Origin: Theobroma cacao
Lineage: Eukaryota > Streptophyta > Magnoliopsida > Malvales > Malvaceae
DNA length: 64,000 bases
Assembly (NCBI RefSeq): GCF_000208745.1
Contig: NC_030855.1
Coordinates: 19,161,446 to 19,225,445, forward strand
Direction: 5' to 3'
The position numbers and the translations under genes were made by a program. Below the pieces are notes generated by a model. The model did no database searches, was not told the origin of the DNA, and saw nothing but the letters and a program-made list of their open reading frames with translations. Shown here in pieces: positions 1 to 13,599 of the stretch. Each line of letters starts with the position of its first letter. The first letter of the stretch is position 1.

Positions 1-3000
1 ACCAAAAGTTTGCTAATGCATGGGAATCCCTTGTGAGAGAGACGAGCTCAAGCGATAGGAGAAACTTGGTTCTTAGGGCCATAACAAAAGTCTACTTCAA
101 GGAAAATATAATAATAGTAGTTTGTGCGTTGCTTAGGACTATTGCTGTAGTAGCTCTTCCTTTATTGCTCTATGCTTTTGTAAATTATTCAAACCAGGAT
201 GAGGAAAATCTACAAGAAGGTCTTGTGTTATTAGGATGCCTCATTCTTTCCAAGGTTGTTGAGTCGTTGTCGCAGAGGCATTGGTATTTTGATTCAAGGA
301 GGTCAGGAATGAGGATGAGATCAGCATTAATGGTGGCAGTCTATCAGAAGCAACTGAAGCTTTCAAGTTTGGGAAGGAGAAGACATTCAGCTGGGGAGAT
401 TGTGAATTACATAGCAGTAGATGCCTATAGAATGGGAGAATGTCTATGGTGGTTTCATTCAACTTGGAGTCTTGTATTGCAGCTTTTCATGTCTATTGGA
501 GTACTTTTCTCAGTTGTTGGTCTTGGTGCTATACCTGGTTTAGTCCCTCTCCTCACATGTGGATTCCTTAATATGCCATTTGCAAAGTTACTACAAAAAT
601 GTCAATCTGAATTTATGATCGCCCAAGATGAGAGACTAAGAACAACTTCTGAGATCTTAAATAGCATGAAGATCATCAAGTTGCAATCATGGGAGGAGAA
701 ATTTAAGGGCTTGATTGAATCCCAACGTGGTAAGGAGTTCAAATGGCTTTCTAAACAGCAATTGTTCAGGCCTTATGGCACTGTCTTGTATTGGATGTCT
801 CCAACCATTGTTTCTTCAGTTGTCTTCTTGGGATGTGCTCTATTTGGGAGCGCCCCATTGAATGCTGGAACAATCTTTACAGTTCTTGCAACACTAAGAA
901 GCATGGCAGAGCCTGTTAGGATGTTACCTGAGGCACTTTCAATTCTTATACAAGTCAAAGTTTCTTTTGATAGAATTAATACCTTTCTGCTTGACGATGA
1001 GCTTAACAATAACGAAGTAAGGAAAATTCCCTTGCAGAATTCTGATAGAAGTGTGAAAATACAAGCAGGAAATTTCAGTTGGGATCCAGAAATAACAAGT
1101 CCAACCCTTAAAAGTGTGGACTTGGAAATAAAAAGGGGGCAGAAAATAGCTGTTTGTGGACCAGTTGGGGCCGGAAAATCCTCACTCTTGTATGCAGTGC
1201 TAGGAGAGATACCAAAACTTTCAGGATCTGTGAGTTACAAAACAAATATTCTAGTACATTAGTAAGCATTATTTTTTGTTGTCACTAATATCAGTTCTTT
1301 TTTTTTTTTTTTGCTTGCAATTAGGTTCATGTGTTTGAATCCATTGCCTATGTTTCTCAAACTTCTTGGATCCAGAGTGGGACAATTCGTGACAACATAC
1401 TCTATGGAAAGCCAATGGATGCAGACAAATATGAGAAGGCCATTAAAGCTTGTGCTTTGGATAAAGATATCAATAGTTTTGACCATGGTGATCTTACGGA
1501 AATAGGTCAGAGGGGGATTAACATGAGTGGAGGACAGAAGCAGAGGATTCAACTTGCTAGAGCTGTCTATAATGATGCTGATATCTATCTTCTTGATGAC
1601 CCTTTCAGTGCTGTAGATGCACATACAGCTGCTGTTTTGTTCAATGTGAGAAACAACTTCAAGCTTCTTACTTCATCAGTATGAAACTCTGGTGTATAAT
1701 ACAATAATCTATTTCTTTTTTGTAGCATAATGAAGTTAACTGTTATGATTACAGGACTGTGTCATGACTGCTCTAGAGAAGAAAACTGTCATCTTGGTGA
1801 CTCATCAAGTGGAGTTTCTCTCAGAAGTTGATAGAATTCTGGTAACTGCTAGTTTGAACTTATGTTTATATATTCTTCATCTATCTACATGTTTTTCGAG
1901 TTTGTGAAAAGGATGATCTGATTTTTGCTTAGGTTATGGAGGGTGGAAAAATTACTCAATCAGGAAGCTATGAAGAGCTGTTAAAGGCTGGGACGGCTTT
2001 TCAACAACTTGTGAATGCTCATAGAGATGCCATAACAGTATTGGGTTCGTTGAATAGTGAAGGTCAAGGAGAATCTCAAGGGCTTGCTGTAGTTCGACCA
2101 GAGATGTTTAATGGATCTTATCCAACTAAACAGAACAGTGAGGGGGAGATCTCGGTGAAGGGTCCGCCTGGAGTACAATTAACACAAGATGAAGAAAAGG
2201 AGATTGGCGATGTTGGATGGAAGCCATTCCTGGATTATGTTTCTGTCTCAAAAGGATCTCTTCATCTATCTTTAAGTATATTGACTCAGTCTACCTTTGT
2301 CATTCTTCAGACTGCTTCTACCTATTGGTTGGCATTTGCCATTCAAATTCCTAATATGAGTAGCAGCATGTTGATAGGAGTTTACACTGGAATTGCAACA
2401 CTTAGTGCTGTTTTCGTATATTTTAGATCATATTATGCTGCTCATCTAGGATTAAAAGCTTCTAAAGCCTTCTTCTCTGGTCTCACCAATGCCATTTTCA
2501 AAGCTCCAATGCTTTTCTTTGATTCTACTCCTGTTGGGAGGATTCTAACCCGAGTAAGATTACACTTTTTCGATGAGTAAATGGAATCACATGATTTTTG
2601 ATGTATCCTCTGAGTCTTTTTCCTAGATACTAACACTCGTTTTATCTAAACTCTTGCAGGCTTCATCAGATATGAGTATTCTTGATTTTGACATACCATT
2701 TGCCATTATCTTTGTGGCAGCTGGTGTTACTGAAGTCATAGCAACAATTGGAATCATGGCCTTTATTACATGGCAAGTTCTCATTGTCGCCATTCTTGCT
2801 ATGGTAGCAGTAAACTACATTCAGGTGGATCCATTTTTAACTTGATTTGCTCAATCTCTTTTGCTGATGAGCTAATATCTTTCTTCATCAACTGCAGGGG
2901 TACTATATGTCCTCTGCAAGGGAACTAATAAGAGTTAATGGAACAACAAAAGCTCCTGTTATGAATTATGCAGCTGAGACATCACTTGGAGTGGTTACTA

Positions 3001-4851
3001 TAAGAGCTTTTAACATGGTGGATAGGTTCTTTAAAAATTACCTAAAGCTTGTTGACACAGATGCCACTCTTTTCTTTCTTTCTAATGCAGCCATGGAATG
3101 GCTAGTTCTAAGGATTGAGACACTTCAAAACCTGACTCTATTCACTGCTGCATTTTTCCTTCTTCTGCTTCCAAAAAGCCAAGTTACTCCAGGTAATATC
3201 AGTTCTATAGAACAATCTTAATTATAAGTACAAATTGTTAAAAGGCATTAATCTGTCACTATAATTTTGATTTGCAGGGCTTGTGGGACTCTCTCTTTCT
3301 TATGCTTTATCGCTAACAGGAACACAAATTTTTGCATCTCGATGGTATTGCAACTTATCAAACTACATAATTTCAGTTGAACGGATAAAACAGTTCATGC
3401 ACTTACCTGCAGAACCTCCAGCAATTATAGAAGACAACAGGCCACCATCTTCTTGGCCACCTAAGGGTAGGATAGAATTGCAAGAACTGAAGGTAAGGAA
3501 CCTACACTGGAAAATGGCTTAACTGCTGCTGAAAGTCTATGATGAATTTATTTTCTTTGAATCAATCAATGATCAAGCCATCGCTAAATCTATGTCTTGT
3601 ATGGTTTCACAATTAGCTAATTATGCTTAGTTATTATTTACTTTGATGCCTTATTGTAGATAAGATATCGTCCGAATGCTCCATTAGTCCTCAAAGGAAT
3701 CTCTTGCACTTTCCGAGAAGGGACCAGAGTAGGAGTTGTCGGACGGACTGGAAGTGGCAAAACTACACTTATAAGTGCCTTGTTTCGCCTAGTAGAGCCT
3801 GCAAGTGGGAAAATTCTTATAGATGGACTTGATATATGCTCTATGGGACTGAAAGATCTGAGAATGAAGCTTAGCATAATCCCTCAAGAGCCAACTCTAT
3901 TTAGGGGCAGCATTCGAACTAACTTAGACCCCTTAGGCCTCTACTCAGATGATGAAATATGGAAGGTGAGCCAACTGATGACCGTAACATCAAAAGGTTT
4001 TAACAAATGAGCTTTTTGACTATTTATTGTCTTTTCTTGTGCAGGCTTTGGAGAAGTGTCAACTTAAGACAACAATCAGTGGCCTGCCAAACAAGTTAGA
4101 TTCATCTGGTAAGTTGAAATTTAGTGACTATCTACTTGGGAGGGTACAAATATGTAGAGTTATTATTGATAAATGCCTTCTGCTCATCTACATATGATGT
4201 CTACCGTGAGTAAAATAAAAAGAAATATAGTTCCATATGCATGTTGGATAGATTGCTTTTTTCAGTTAACTCTAATGAAAATTTGTAGCAGATGTAGATG
4301 TTATCTTATTGTTGTTGGATTGACAGTGAGTGATGAAGGTGAGAATTGGAGTGTGGGGCAGCGACAACTCTTTTGCCTTGGAAGAGTTCTTCTAAAGAGA
4401 AATAGAATTCTGGTCCTAGATGAAGCTACTGCTTCAATAGACTCTGCAACAGATGCTATTTTACAAAGAGTTATCAGACAAGAGTTCTCAAATTGCACAG
4501 TGATAACAGTAGCTCATAGAGTTCCAACTGTTATAGATAGTGACATGGTCATGGTCCTCTCCTATGGTAAGCTCTTGAATTCTACTTCTAATGTCCATCA
4601 ATAGACTCCCAGTTATATCACATTACTGCAACATATTATTTTTTTCTTACTTATTGTGGTAATTTCTGGGCTTCTGATAATATAGCTACTTAAGCAAATT
4701 AATTTGCTTGATTTTTCCTACAGGTAAATTGCCGGAGTATGATGAGCCCTCAAACCTTATGGAGATAAACTCTTCCTTTTCTAAGCTAGTAGCTGAATAT
4801 TGGTCAAGTTGCAGGAGCAATTCCTATCAAAATTTTAGCAGTTATCAATGA
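1..4851 (+). CDS. ABCC8: ABC transporter C family member 8-like (5' end outside window)
   Basis: This encodes a full-size ABCC (MRP-type) transporter, a membrane ATPase family that in plants moves glutathione and other conjugates, usually into the vacuole. The reading frame is open from base 3, so the first exon starts upstream of the window. Exons read as 3-1229, 1325-1645, 1755-1841, 1933-2553, 2660-2824, 2898-3192, 3278-3492, 3660-3965, 4045-4108, 4327-4566 and 4724-4851, all phase-consistent with GT-AG introns, giving 1222 visible residues. About 250 N-terminal residues are missing compared with a normal length near 1470. NBD1 has Walker [10 protein letters not shown], signature MSGGQKQR and Walker [15 protein letters not shown]2 has Walker [10 protein letters not shown], the divergent signature WSVGQRQ typical of this group, and Walker [13 protein letters not shown]. 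No lesion is seen. The ABCC8 assignment rests on remembered similarity; another close ABCC member is possible. Confidence 0.87.
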
Positions 4852-6387
4852 CCTGAACAATTATTGGCATGACAATAAGAGCAAGCATGTGTGTGCAACA
4901 GCATTAAGGCACTGATATAATCTTGAATAGAAAATTTTCTAAATCTTCCATGAGCTGTTATCATTAATCTATGGAAAGATAGTGAAACCATTAATGATAA
5001 TTTGTAGAAACCCATGCTCTTTATACAAATTATTTCAATATGAATAAAGGAAGGCTATAATATACATATTTCTGATGCCTGCTGTTTCTTTTATTCTTCT
5101 TTAATTGGACCTGGTGAAGATCACTAGCTCAAGTTTCAAACATTCATTATAACGAAAACATTGTTCCCCAGCTCATTGATTTTAGTTATAATGACTAACT
5201 CATTTTGTAAAGGAGTCTCGTGAGAAATTTCCTGAAGAAAATGCAAAAAGTCATGATAGAGATTATTCAAGGATTGCCACTAAACATCTTTTTCAGTAAG
5301 TGTGAATTCTCTGTATCAAGGAATAGCTTTCACTAAAAAAATAAGCTATCATGAGACAAAAGAATAAGCTAACACCATAGTAATAGCATTAAATTATGGC
5401 AAGGAACTATTTGCAGCCATAAATTACAAGGAGACAGACAAACGAATGACAAAAGGCCTTTCAAACAAAGAGATCCATATACTCACAACTGATATAATAA
5501 GCAGCCAAGAAGACAAAAAACAATAAATATATAAACAATTCCTTATAAATAAGCAAGCTCTGAGGAATCTTTTGTGGCTGAGTTAAAGTTATACTTAAAA
5601 AAGAAATGAATTTTGTACCAAATCTTTTTCAAGAAATTAATAACTTGTATACTATTTTAATGTCATCACATGACAAAGGACCGCATGGCCTACATTAACA
5701 GTAATATTGATATTCTATTACTATTTGCAGGAAAGCAAATTGTGTCATGGCTAATGCATACAGAGAGAAAGGACAAACAAACGAAAGGCTGGCTACCTTT
5801 ATAAACTTAGAGATCTAATAAGTACTGTAAGCAGCCAAGAAACTAAGTGAGTAAGCACGAAAAATATAGAGTGATATAAACAGCTGAGCTCTCTAAGGTT
5901 TCCACAAGCAACTTGGATTTCACTTCATTCAATGAAGTGCTATTGAGCTCGTATATAGACTGGGGTCGCCTGCAGCTAGAAAGAATCAAAAGCAGAATGA
6001 TAAAAGAAATCTTTTCAATGGTGACCTTGGGGAGCTCAGTTGGTATGTCTCATTTAGTCATATGTGCCCATTATTTCTTTCTAAGTGCACGCGTGCTAGT
6101 AAATTTTCTTTGTAAGTCTTTATGACATTTTCATCTAATTAACCAGATGTTTTGCTGCAATATGAACTTTAACAAGAATGGTGAGAAAACTACGGGTGCA
6201 TATAGTTGTTCTTTACACGCATCACATCCATGGGGACCAAGATCTCACCAGTTAACAATCACAGAGCAATGTGAAAGTCCACATCATCAGACTGACACAG
6301 ACTCTGATACCATTTATAATGACCTAAGTCGTTATGGGTATGAATTGTTATATAAGTTTTAAAAATTACATTCACATCAGATGTAAG
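4852..6387. other. Spacer between the two ABCC copies
   Basis: This holds the 3' UTR of the first transporter and AT-rich spacer. Two diverged copies of a block, near 5401-5540 and 5719-5880, share strings such as AAGCAGCCAAGAA and an ACAAACGAA-type core. I found no convincing N-terminal ABCC exon ahead of the second copy. A short open frame at 5913-6125 could be a scrap of one, but the resemblance is too weak to call. Confidence 0.5.
5043..5048 (+). terminator. Candidate poly(A) signal of the ABCC gene
   Basis: An AATAAA hexamer lies about 190 bases after the stop codon of the first ABCC gene, a usual distance for a plant 3' UTR. Such hexamers are common by chance in AT-rich DNA. Confidence 0.35.
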
Positions 6388-9300
6388 ATGTTAGATATCA
6401 CAGTTTTACTTTGTTAGAGGAGTGATTTGGGTATCAGTGGCAGCCTCCTTGCTTGTTCGAACATCCAAATGGATCAAAATTCTCATTCTTTCTCTTTATT
6501 GGTTACTGCCCTTAACATTAAACTTCTATTACAAACACATGACATTCCAATTTTTGACGTAATGCCATGGCCAATAAACATCTTGCTTCTCTTTTGTGCA
6601 TTTACAAAATTACTTAGTTCTGCTACTCAACGTAATGAAGACCAGAGTCTATCTGAACTTCTATTAGTGTCAAAGGCAGAGAAAACTCAGGTTGGAATAG
6701 GGCAGGCTAGCTTTTTCAGCAAATTAACCTTTTCTTGGATTAATCCCCTGTTTTATTTGGGCTACTCCAAACTATTAACTCTTGAAGATATCCCTTCTTT
6801 AGTTGATGAAGATGAAGCTAGATTGGCCTATGAAAAATTTTCTCATGCATGGGAATTCCTTGTGAGAGAAAAGAGTTTGAGCAACTCAACAAACCTAGTT
6901 CTTAGGGCCTTAGCTAAGGAGTATTTCAAACAGAACATATTGATAGCCATCTGTGCTTTCCTGAGGATAGTTTCTGTAGTATCTCTTCCTCTTTTGCTCT
7001 ATGCTTTTGTAAATTATTCAAATCATAGTGAGGACAATAAGTATGAAGGTCTCTCTATATTGGGATGTCTAGTTATTTGCAAAGTAGTTGAATCATTGTC
7101 GCAGAGGCGTTGGTTCTTTAGTTCGAGGAGGTTAGGAATGAGGATGAGATCAGCTCTAATGGTAGCTGTTTATCAAAAGCTGCTGAAGCTTTCTTGTGTG
7201 GGAAGGAGAAGGCATTCAAGTGGAGAGGTTGTGAATTTTATTGCAGTAGATGCCTACCGACTGGGGGAGTTTCTATGGTGGCTTCATGCAGCATGGAGTC
7301 TTGCATTGCAACGTTTTATGTCCATTGGAGTACTTTTCTATGTTGTTGGTCTTGGTGCTCTTCCTGGTTTAGTCCCTCTGCTCATCTGTGGACTCCTTAA
7401 TGTGCCATTTGCAAATGTACTACAAAAGTGTCCAACTGAATTTATGGTTGCTCAAGATGAGCGAGTAAGACTCACTTCTGAGGTCCTAAATAATATGAAA
7501 ATCATAAAGCTGCAATCTTGGGAAGAGATATTCAAGAACTGGGTTGAAGCTCGACGTGACAATGAATTCAAGTGGTTGGCAAAAGAACAGATAAGTAAGG
7601 CTTACGGAACTGTCTTATTTTGGATCAGCCCCGACCATCATTTCTTCAGTTATCTTCTTGGGTTGTGCCCTTTTTGGGAGTGCACCGCCGAATGCTCGCA
7701 CCATCTTCACAGTTCTTGCAACACCGAGAAGCATGGGTGAACCTGTTACAATGATACCGGGAGCCCTTTCCATTATAATGCAAGTCAAAGTCTCTACTGA
7801 AAGAATAAATGCCTTTCTGCTTGATGATGAACTGAAGAATGAAGTACCAAGCATTTCACTGCAAAATTCAGATAGAAGTGCTATAATAAAAGTAGGCAAC
7901 TTTAGTTGGGATAACGAATTGACAGTTGCAACTCTTAGAGGTATAAATTTGGGCATACAGAAGGGACAGAAAATTGCAGTTTGTGAACCAGTTGGAGCTG
8001 GGAAACCATCACTCTTGCATGCCATGCTTGGAGAGATACCAAAAATTTCAGGAACTGTGAGTTACAAAGAGAGTATTTTGATACATTATGAACAACCTAA
8101 TTTTGCTGCTATCACTTTTTTTCCCCTTAATTCTTGCAAATAGGTCTATTTATCTGGATCCATAGCCTATGTTTAACAAACATCTTGGATCCAGAGCGGG
8201 ACTATTCATGACAACATGCTTTATGGAAAGCCAATGGATGAGGAAGTATACAAAAGGGCCGTCAAGTCATGTGCTCTGGATAAGGACATTGATAATTTTG
8301 ATCATGGTGGTCCCACAGAAATAGTTCAGAGAGGGATCAACATGAGCGGAGGACAGAAGCAGAGAATCCAACTTGCTAGAGCTGTCTATGATGATGCTGA
8401 TATCTATCTTCTTGATGATCCATTCAGTGCTGTAGATGCTCAAACAGCCGCAGTTCTATTCAATGTGAGACAAACACCTCAGTTCCTAACTCAAACATTG
8501 AAAACAATACATAGTTTTGATAGGTTCATCAAGTTATATTCTATGATAGCAGGACTGCGTCATGGCTGCTCTAGGGAAGAAAACTGTCGTCCTAGTAACT
8601 CATCAAGTGGAGTTTCTTTCTAAAGTTGATAGGATTCTGGTAAAGTCTAAGCTAAAATCATTTTATGTATTTTTATTTTCCCCATCCATTCTGTACATTT
8701 TATGGGAATGATGTGGTTTCTACTTTAGGTCATGGATGGTGGGGAAATTACTCAATTAGGAAGCTATACAGAGCTATTGATGTCAGGAACAGCATTTGAG
8801 GAGCTTGTTAATGCTCACAGAAATGCAATGACAGTGTCGGGTCCTTAGAATAATGAAAGCAAAGGACAACCTCACAATGTAGATGCACTTCGAGTGGAGG
8901 AGTCCAATAAGTATTACCCTACTAATCAGAACAGTCAGGGTGAGATTTCTGTTATGGGTCTACCAGGAGTACAACTCACAAAAGAAGAGGAAAAAGAGAC
9001 TGGTGACTTTGGATGGAGACCTTTCCTTGATTATCTCGTTGTATTGAAAGGATATCTTTCTCTATCTTTCGGCATATTAGCTCAGTCTGGTTTTGTGATT
9101 TCCAGGCTGCAGCATCTTATTGGCTAGCAGTTTCGATCCAAATTCCTAAAATAAGTAGTGGCTTGTTGATAGGAGTTTACACAGGAATTTCAACACTTCG
9201 TGCAGTTTTTGTACATCTAAGGTTTATGTATGCTGCCCATCTGGGATTAAAAGCTTCTAAAGCCTTCTTCTATGGTTTCACCAATGCCATTTTTAAAGCT

Positions 9301-11889
9301 CCCATGCTTTTCTTTGACTCTACTCCTGTTGGGAGAATTTTGACCCGGGTAAGATGATCCTAATTAGTTTCTTATACTAAGCACATTTGAAACACTTTGT
9401 TTCACTTATCAGCTTTATGATACATAACCAGTTTCTCAATGTCCTTTATACATTGCTCTTTCAGGCTTCATCAGATCTGAGTATTCTGGATTTTGATACA
9501 CCTTTTCCATCAGCTTCATGGCAGCTGGTAGCATTGAACTTCTAGCAGCCATTGGAGTTATTGCCTTTGTTACATGGGAAGTTCTTGTTGTAGCCATTCT
9601 TGCATTTGGAGTAGTAAAATACATTCAGGTGTGTCATTTGTTTGATCATCTCTTTCCTTCATTTATTCTTTTATGAGCTTTTTGCTGATGGTAATTATTC
9701 GACAAAAGGGGTACCATCTAGCTTCTGCTAGGGAACTAATAAGAATTAATGGAACGACAAAGGCTCCTGTTATGAACTATGCAGCTGAGACTTCTGTTGG
9801 GGTGGTCACCATAAGAGCTTTTAACAAGGTGGAAAGGTTCTTTAAGATGCTGCACTTTTCTTTCATTGTGCTGCAGCCATGGAATGGCTGATTCTAAGGA
9901 TAGAGGCACTTCAGAATCTGACCATGTTCACGTCTTTTTTTCTCCTCGGTCTACTGCCTAAAGGTTATGTAGCACCAGGTAGCATCTGTTTCTGTAGAAC
10001 AATTGATTTTTCATTCTAAGCGCAGATGTTCTAAGGTGTGACTGTTTCTGCCTTCATTCCTTATCTGCAGGACTTGCAGGGCTTTCTCTTTCTTATGCTT
10101 TGTCAATAACGAGCACACAGGTCTTCATGTCAAGATGGTATTGCACCTTATCAAACTACATAATTTCAGTTGAACGGATAAAACAGTTTATGAGCATACC
10201 AGCAGAGCCTCCGGCAACTATAGAGGACAAAAGACCACCATCTACATGGCCCTCCAAGGGTAGGATTGAGTTGCAAGAGCTGAAGGTGAGTAAAATAATC
10301 AAGCTGGTCCTTTAAGTCAATAAATTCAATGCAAAAGGCTTATCAGGGGCGGGAAGTTTGCCATGTTCTTTCAGATAATGGAAACAGTGACTTCTGAATG
10401 GTTCCTGCCAATATCATTAATATACTATATACTGATTCTCAAAATCTAGTTGATCCCTTGAAGCTGCTTCTTAGGGCTTTCAATTTATGTCTGCCTTCTA
10501 TTGGTGTGTAATAAACAGATAATACTATATTTCCATCATTTGACATATGCATTACTGCAGATAAGATATCATCCAAATGCTCCATTGGTTCTCAAAGAAA
10601 TCACCTGCATATTTAAGGAAGGGACTAGAGTGAGAGTTGTAGGAAGGACTGGAAGTGGCAAATCTACGCTAATAAGTGCCTTGTTTCGTCTAGTGGTGCC
10701 TGCAAGGGGGAACATTCTGATAGATGGACTTTATATATGCTCCATTGGTCTGAAAGATCTGAGAATGAAGCTTAGCATTATCCCTCAAGAGCCAACTCTG
10801 TTTAGAGGCTGTGTGCGAACTAACTTGGATCCCCTAGGCCTTTATACAGATGAAGATATATGGAAGGTAAGACTACTGACTCTGGCCACAAAAATAAATA
10901 AAGAAATCTGCTAAAAGGTAATTTTCTTTCGTGGTTTTGGTGCACCTGTTATAGAAGATGAATACTTAAAGGTAGTTTTACTTCTGTAGTATCATTGCGT
11001 ATTAAAGAATATAAATTGTATGCTTGATATGTTTTTACTTGTAGGCTTTGGAGAAGTGTCAGCTTTAGGAAACTATCAGTAGTCTGCCAATAAGCTAGAT
11101 TCCTCAGGTGAGTTGAATCCTGCCACTAAATATCTCACTGATGATATGTACACAAGCAAATTGAATCATGAATTATGATGCCTAATCAAGGGGGAAATGT
11201 TTCAATATTCATCTTCCATTGAGTAATGCATAACTTAAAAGAAATTGTAGATGTTTCCTGACTTTTGTTGAATGAACCTTGAACAGTCAGTGATGAAGGG
11301 GAGAATTGGAGTGTGGGACAGCGACAACTCTTTTGCCTTGGAAGAGTCCTGCTTAAGAGAAACAAAATTCTGGTCTTAGATGAAGCTACAGCTTCAATCG
11401 ACTCAGCAACAGACGCTATTTTGCAGAGAATTATCAGACAAGAATTCTCAGGGTGCACAGTGGTAACAGTATCTCATAGAGTTCCAACCGTAATAGACAG
11501 TGACATGGTCATGGTCCTTTCCTACGGTATGCTCTTATTATCTACTTCATAATGAATTTTTATTAATTGGTAGTTAGGGAAGAAAGTGGAGAGTCTGGAA
11601 AATGGAAGGGAAAGGAAGTGAAAAAATATTACATATTTCCTCCACATCCATCTCTCAATTTCCTTGCTTAACTGTCTCCAGCCAATGACAGTTTTAGTTT
11701 AACCACATTACTGCCTTTAGAGGTATTGGCAAGCGTATGAACCCAGTAATTACTTGGCTTTTGGTATTAAAGAAACTTTCTGAAATCATGGGATTCCTTT
11801 GATTTGCAGGGAAATTAATGGAGTTTGACGAGCCTACATAACTTATGGGAACAAACTCCTCCTTTTCCAAGCTTGTAGCTGAATACTAG
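6388..11889 (+). pseudogene. Decayed tandem copy of the ABCC8-like transporter
   Basis: The same exon series as the upstream gene is recognisable: about 6388-8056, 8144-8464, 8553-8639, 8729-9348, 9465-9628, 9709-9978, 10071-10285, 10561-10866, 11045-11107, 11287-11526 and 11810-11889, with splice sites mostly kept. The frame is broken many times. Premature stops are TAA at 8174, TAG at 8846, TAG at 11066 and TAA at 11839. Frameshifts lie near 6486, 7630 (an extra C), 9100, 9505, 9846 (a deletion of about 25 bases) and 11090. In NBD1 the Walker A reads EPVGAGKPS, having lost the first Gly and the Ser after the Lys, so ATP binding would fail even without the stops. The N-terminal TMD0 exon is absent or unrecognisable. 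NBD2 motifs ([27 protein letters not shown]) survive. It is a non-functional duplicate. Confidence 0.93.
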
Positions 11890-12479
11890 TCAAGTTGCAG
11901 AAGGAGTTCCTCCCTAGCCTTTAGTACTTATCAGTGATGTGACAATGAGATATCAGGGATTATAGCATGCTTTTGGAGCATGGAGCAGTGACAGTTTATG
12001 GAATGGCCCTTTGCCCTCTGATTTTAACAGCTAGCTTAGATAGTCTTATAATTTGAGGCTTGTCATTCATTAGTCGGCCCTCAAAGTTAACTACTGCAAA
12101 ACTCAAATTCCTTAAATCATGAAAAGAGCATCTGAATCTCGAATGTCCCAGATTATTCCAAATCCAGATAGATAAGTGCACAAAAACCAAATTTATCCAA
12201 GATTCTTAGACATTATATATATATATATATATATGGGGGCTAAACCCAAATTGAAGAACTCAGAAACGAGAGGAGTTATCTTGTTGTGTCTCAAAAAAAG
12301 AATCGATTAATCTTAAAGTAGCCCACTGTATGGCCCACTCAAATTCAATGCAGCGTTGCTTTTCATGGGCTTAAACATTGTAGGTCCAATCTACCCATAT
12401 GCTTAGCCTGCAATTTAGAGTGCTAACTGCAAAGTATATATTTTACATGAGAATAAACAGATATGATTAGGTATAATAT

Positions 12480-12720
12480 TTTCAAAATTTCTTAAAATAT
12501 TTTAAAAAATTAAATAAATTTTTTTATTATATCCAATCAAGTGCTTATAATTTTATTTTGAATCAAATAAGTTTTTATGTGACCATATTATGCCACGTTA
12601 ACATACCATGTTACTATTCATGTCAACATTACATGATATAAAAATGATAAATTTTTTTTATTAATGATAATTTATCATTTATTAATTATAAAAATTTATT
12701 TAATTCAAAATAAAATAGCA
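12480..12720. repeat. MITE-like foldback element, copy 1
   Basis: The arm near 12551 (ATTTTATTTTGAATCAAAT) is matched in inverse by the arm ending near 12715 (ATTTAATTCAAAATAAAAT). The outer part of the left arm (about 12480-12550) matches the outer right arm of the copy near 54 kb rather than its own partner, so this copy looks end-truncated. Related copies lie near 41.97-42.29 kb and 53.96-54.35 kb. Confidence 0.55.
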
Positions 12721-13433
12721 CAAGTTGTTGCTAGTTTTCTTCCAACAACAATGTGCTTAATCCCCTCAATCATCCAAGTACATTCTTTATTAGTAAATAT
12801 ATAATTGAAGGAAATAAAAGTCCACAGCATTGTATATGATGCTATGGGCCAACAATACCAATAAAATAAATAAAAGTTGTGAATCACAATGAGTCAACTT
12901 AATTTAAGATTTCAATTCCCCCATTTCCTTTAAACTTTAATCCTATCAAAATGCCACTTGCACAAGTGTTGGCCTCCTTGTGTTAGAATTATGTCAACTT
13001 GCAGCAATTTTTACTTGTACTTCCTCTCACTTCCATAAACCAATTAGAATCAAATTGAAAGAGGCATTTAATTATTAATTCTTAATGGTATTATATAGTA
13101 CTACTATGTAAGAACTTAGTCACTCTCCATTACATATTTTTTGATTAAAGGTTGCAAACAATGCAACCAAGTTGGTATAGGAAATTACTTGGGGGAACTA
13201 GTTCATATGTAGCAAGTTGAACAACCCCGGCTGATCCCTTTTCATCTCCCTCTCCTTTTCAACAGCATTTGCTTTTTCCTGTCAAAAATTGCAATTATGA
13301 AAATGCTACAAGTTCACCTATTCAAAACTGTTCAAGTAGAATTCTCCTAATTGGTATAAGTTTTCATGGCCTAGGGGATAGTGCCGTGATTAATTAATTA
13401 GAAAAACAAAACATATATATATATATATATATG

Positions 13434-13475
13434 TATATTTATATGATCAAAATATATATATTTATATGATCAAAA
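13434..13475. repeat. Short tandem duplication upstream of PYL gene
   Basis: A 19-base string (TATATTTATATGATCAAAA) occurs at 13434-13452 and again at 13457-13475, a period of 23. It lies 125-166 bases before the receptor ATG and includes TATA-like sequence, so it may overlap the core promoter. Confidence 0.5.
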
Positions 13476-13599
13476 GAGAGATTGTACCATGTAAGAAAGA
13501 GAATAAATCCTCTTCCACCCTTCTCCACTCTTTTCCATCATCCCCCCATCACCAACTTTCTTCTCCGAGCAAAAGAAATCTCTAGCCAAAACGCACCCC

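Larger units (their letters stand above)
11890..13599. other. AT-rich spacer upstream of the PYL gene
   Basis: No gene is supported here. It contains a TA microsatellite (about 12214-12234), one copy of a long-inverted-repeat element (about 12480-12720, listed separately), another TA run (about 13411-13432) and a short tandem duplication just upstream of the receptor gene. The last few hundred bases should include the PYL promoter, and the stretch before the ATG is CT-rich leader-like sequence. Confidence 0.5.

Noticed and set aside
5913..6125. Open frame before the dead ABCC copy as its N-terminal exon
   Set aside because: The first residues vaguely recall ABCC N-termini, but the rest does not, and the recognisable transporter sequence starts only near 6388.
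6147..6362. 71-codon open frame
   Set aside because: It has no family signature and lies where ABCC TMD0 sequence would be expected but does not resemble it.
13186..13205. String resembling miR395 (GGGGGAACT)
   Set aside because: Only the 3' half matches, and no hairpin partner was seen.
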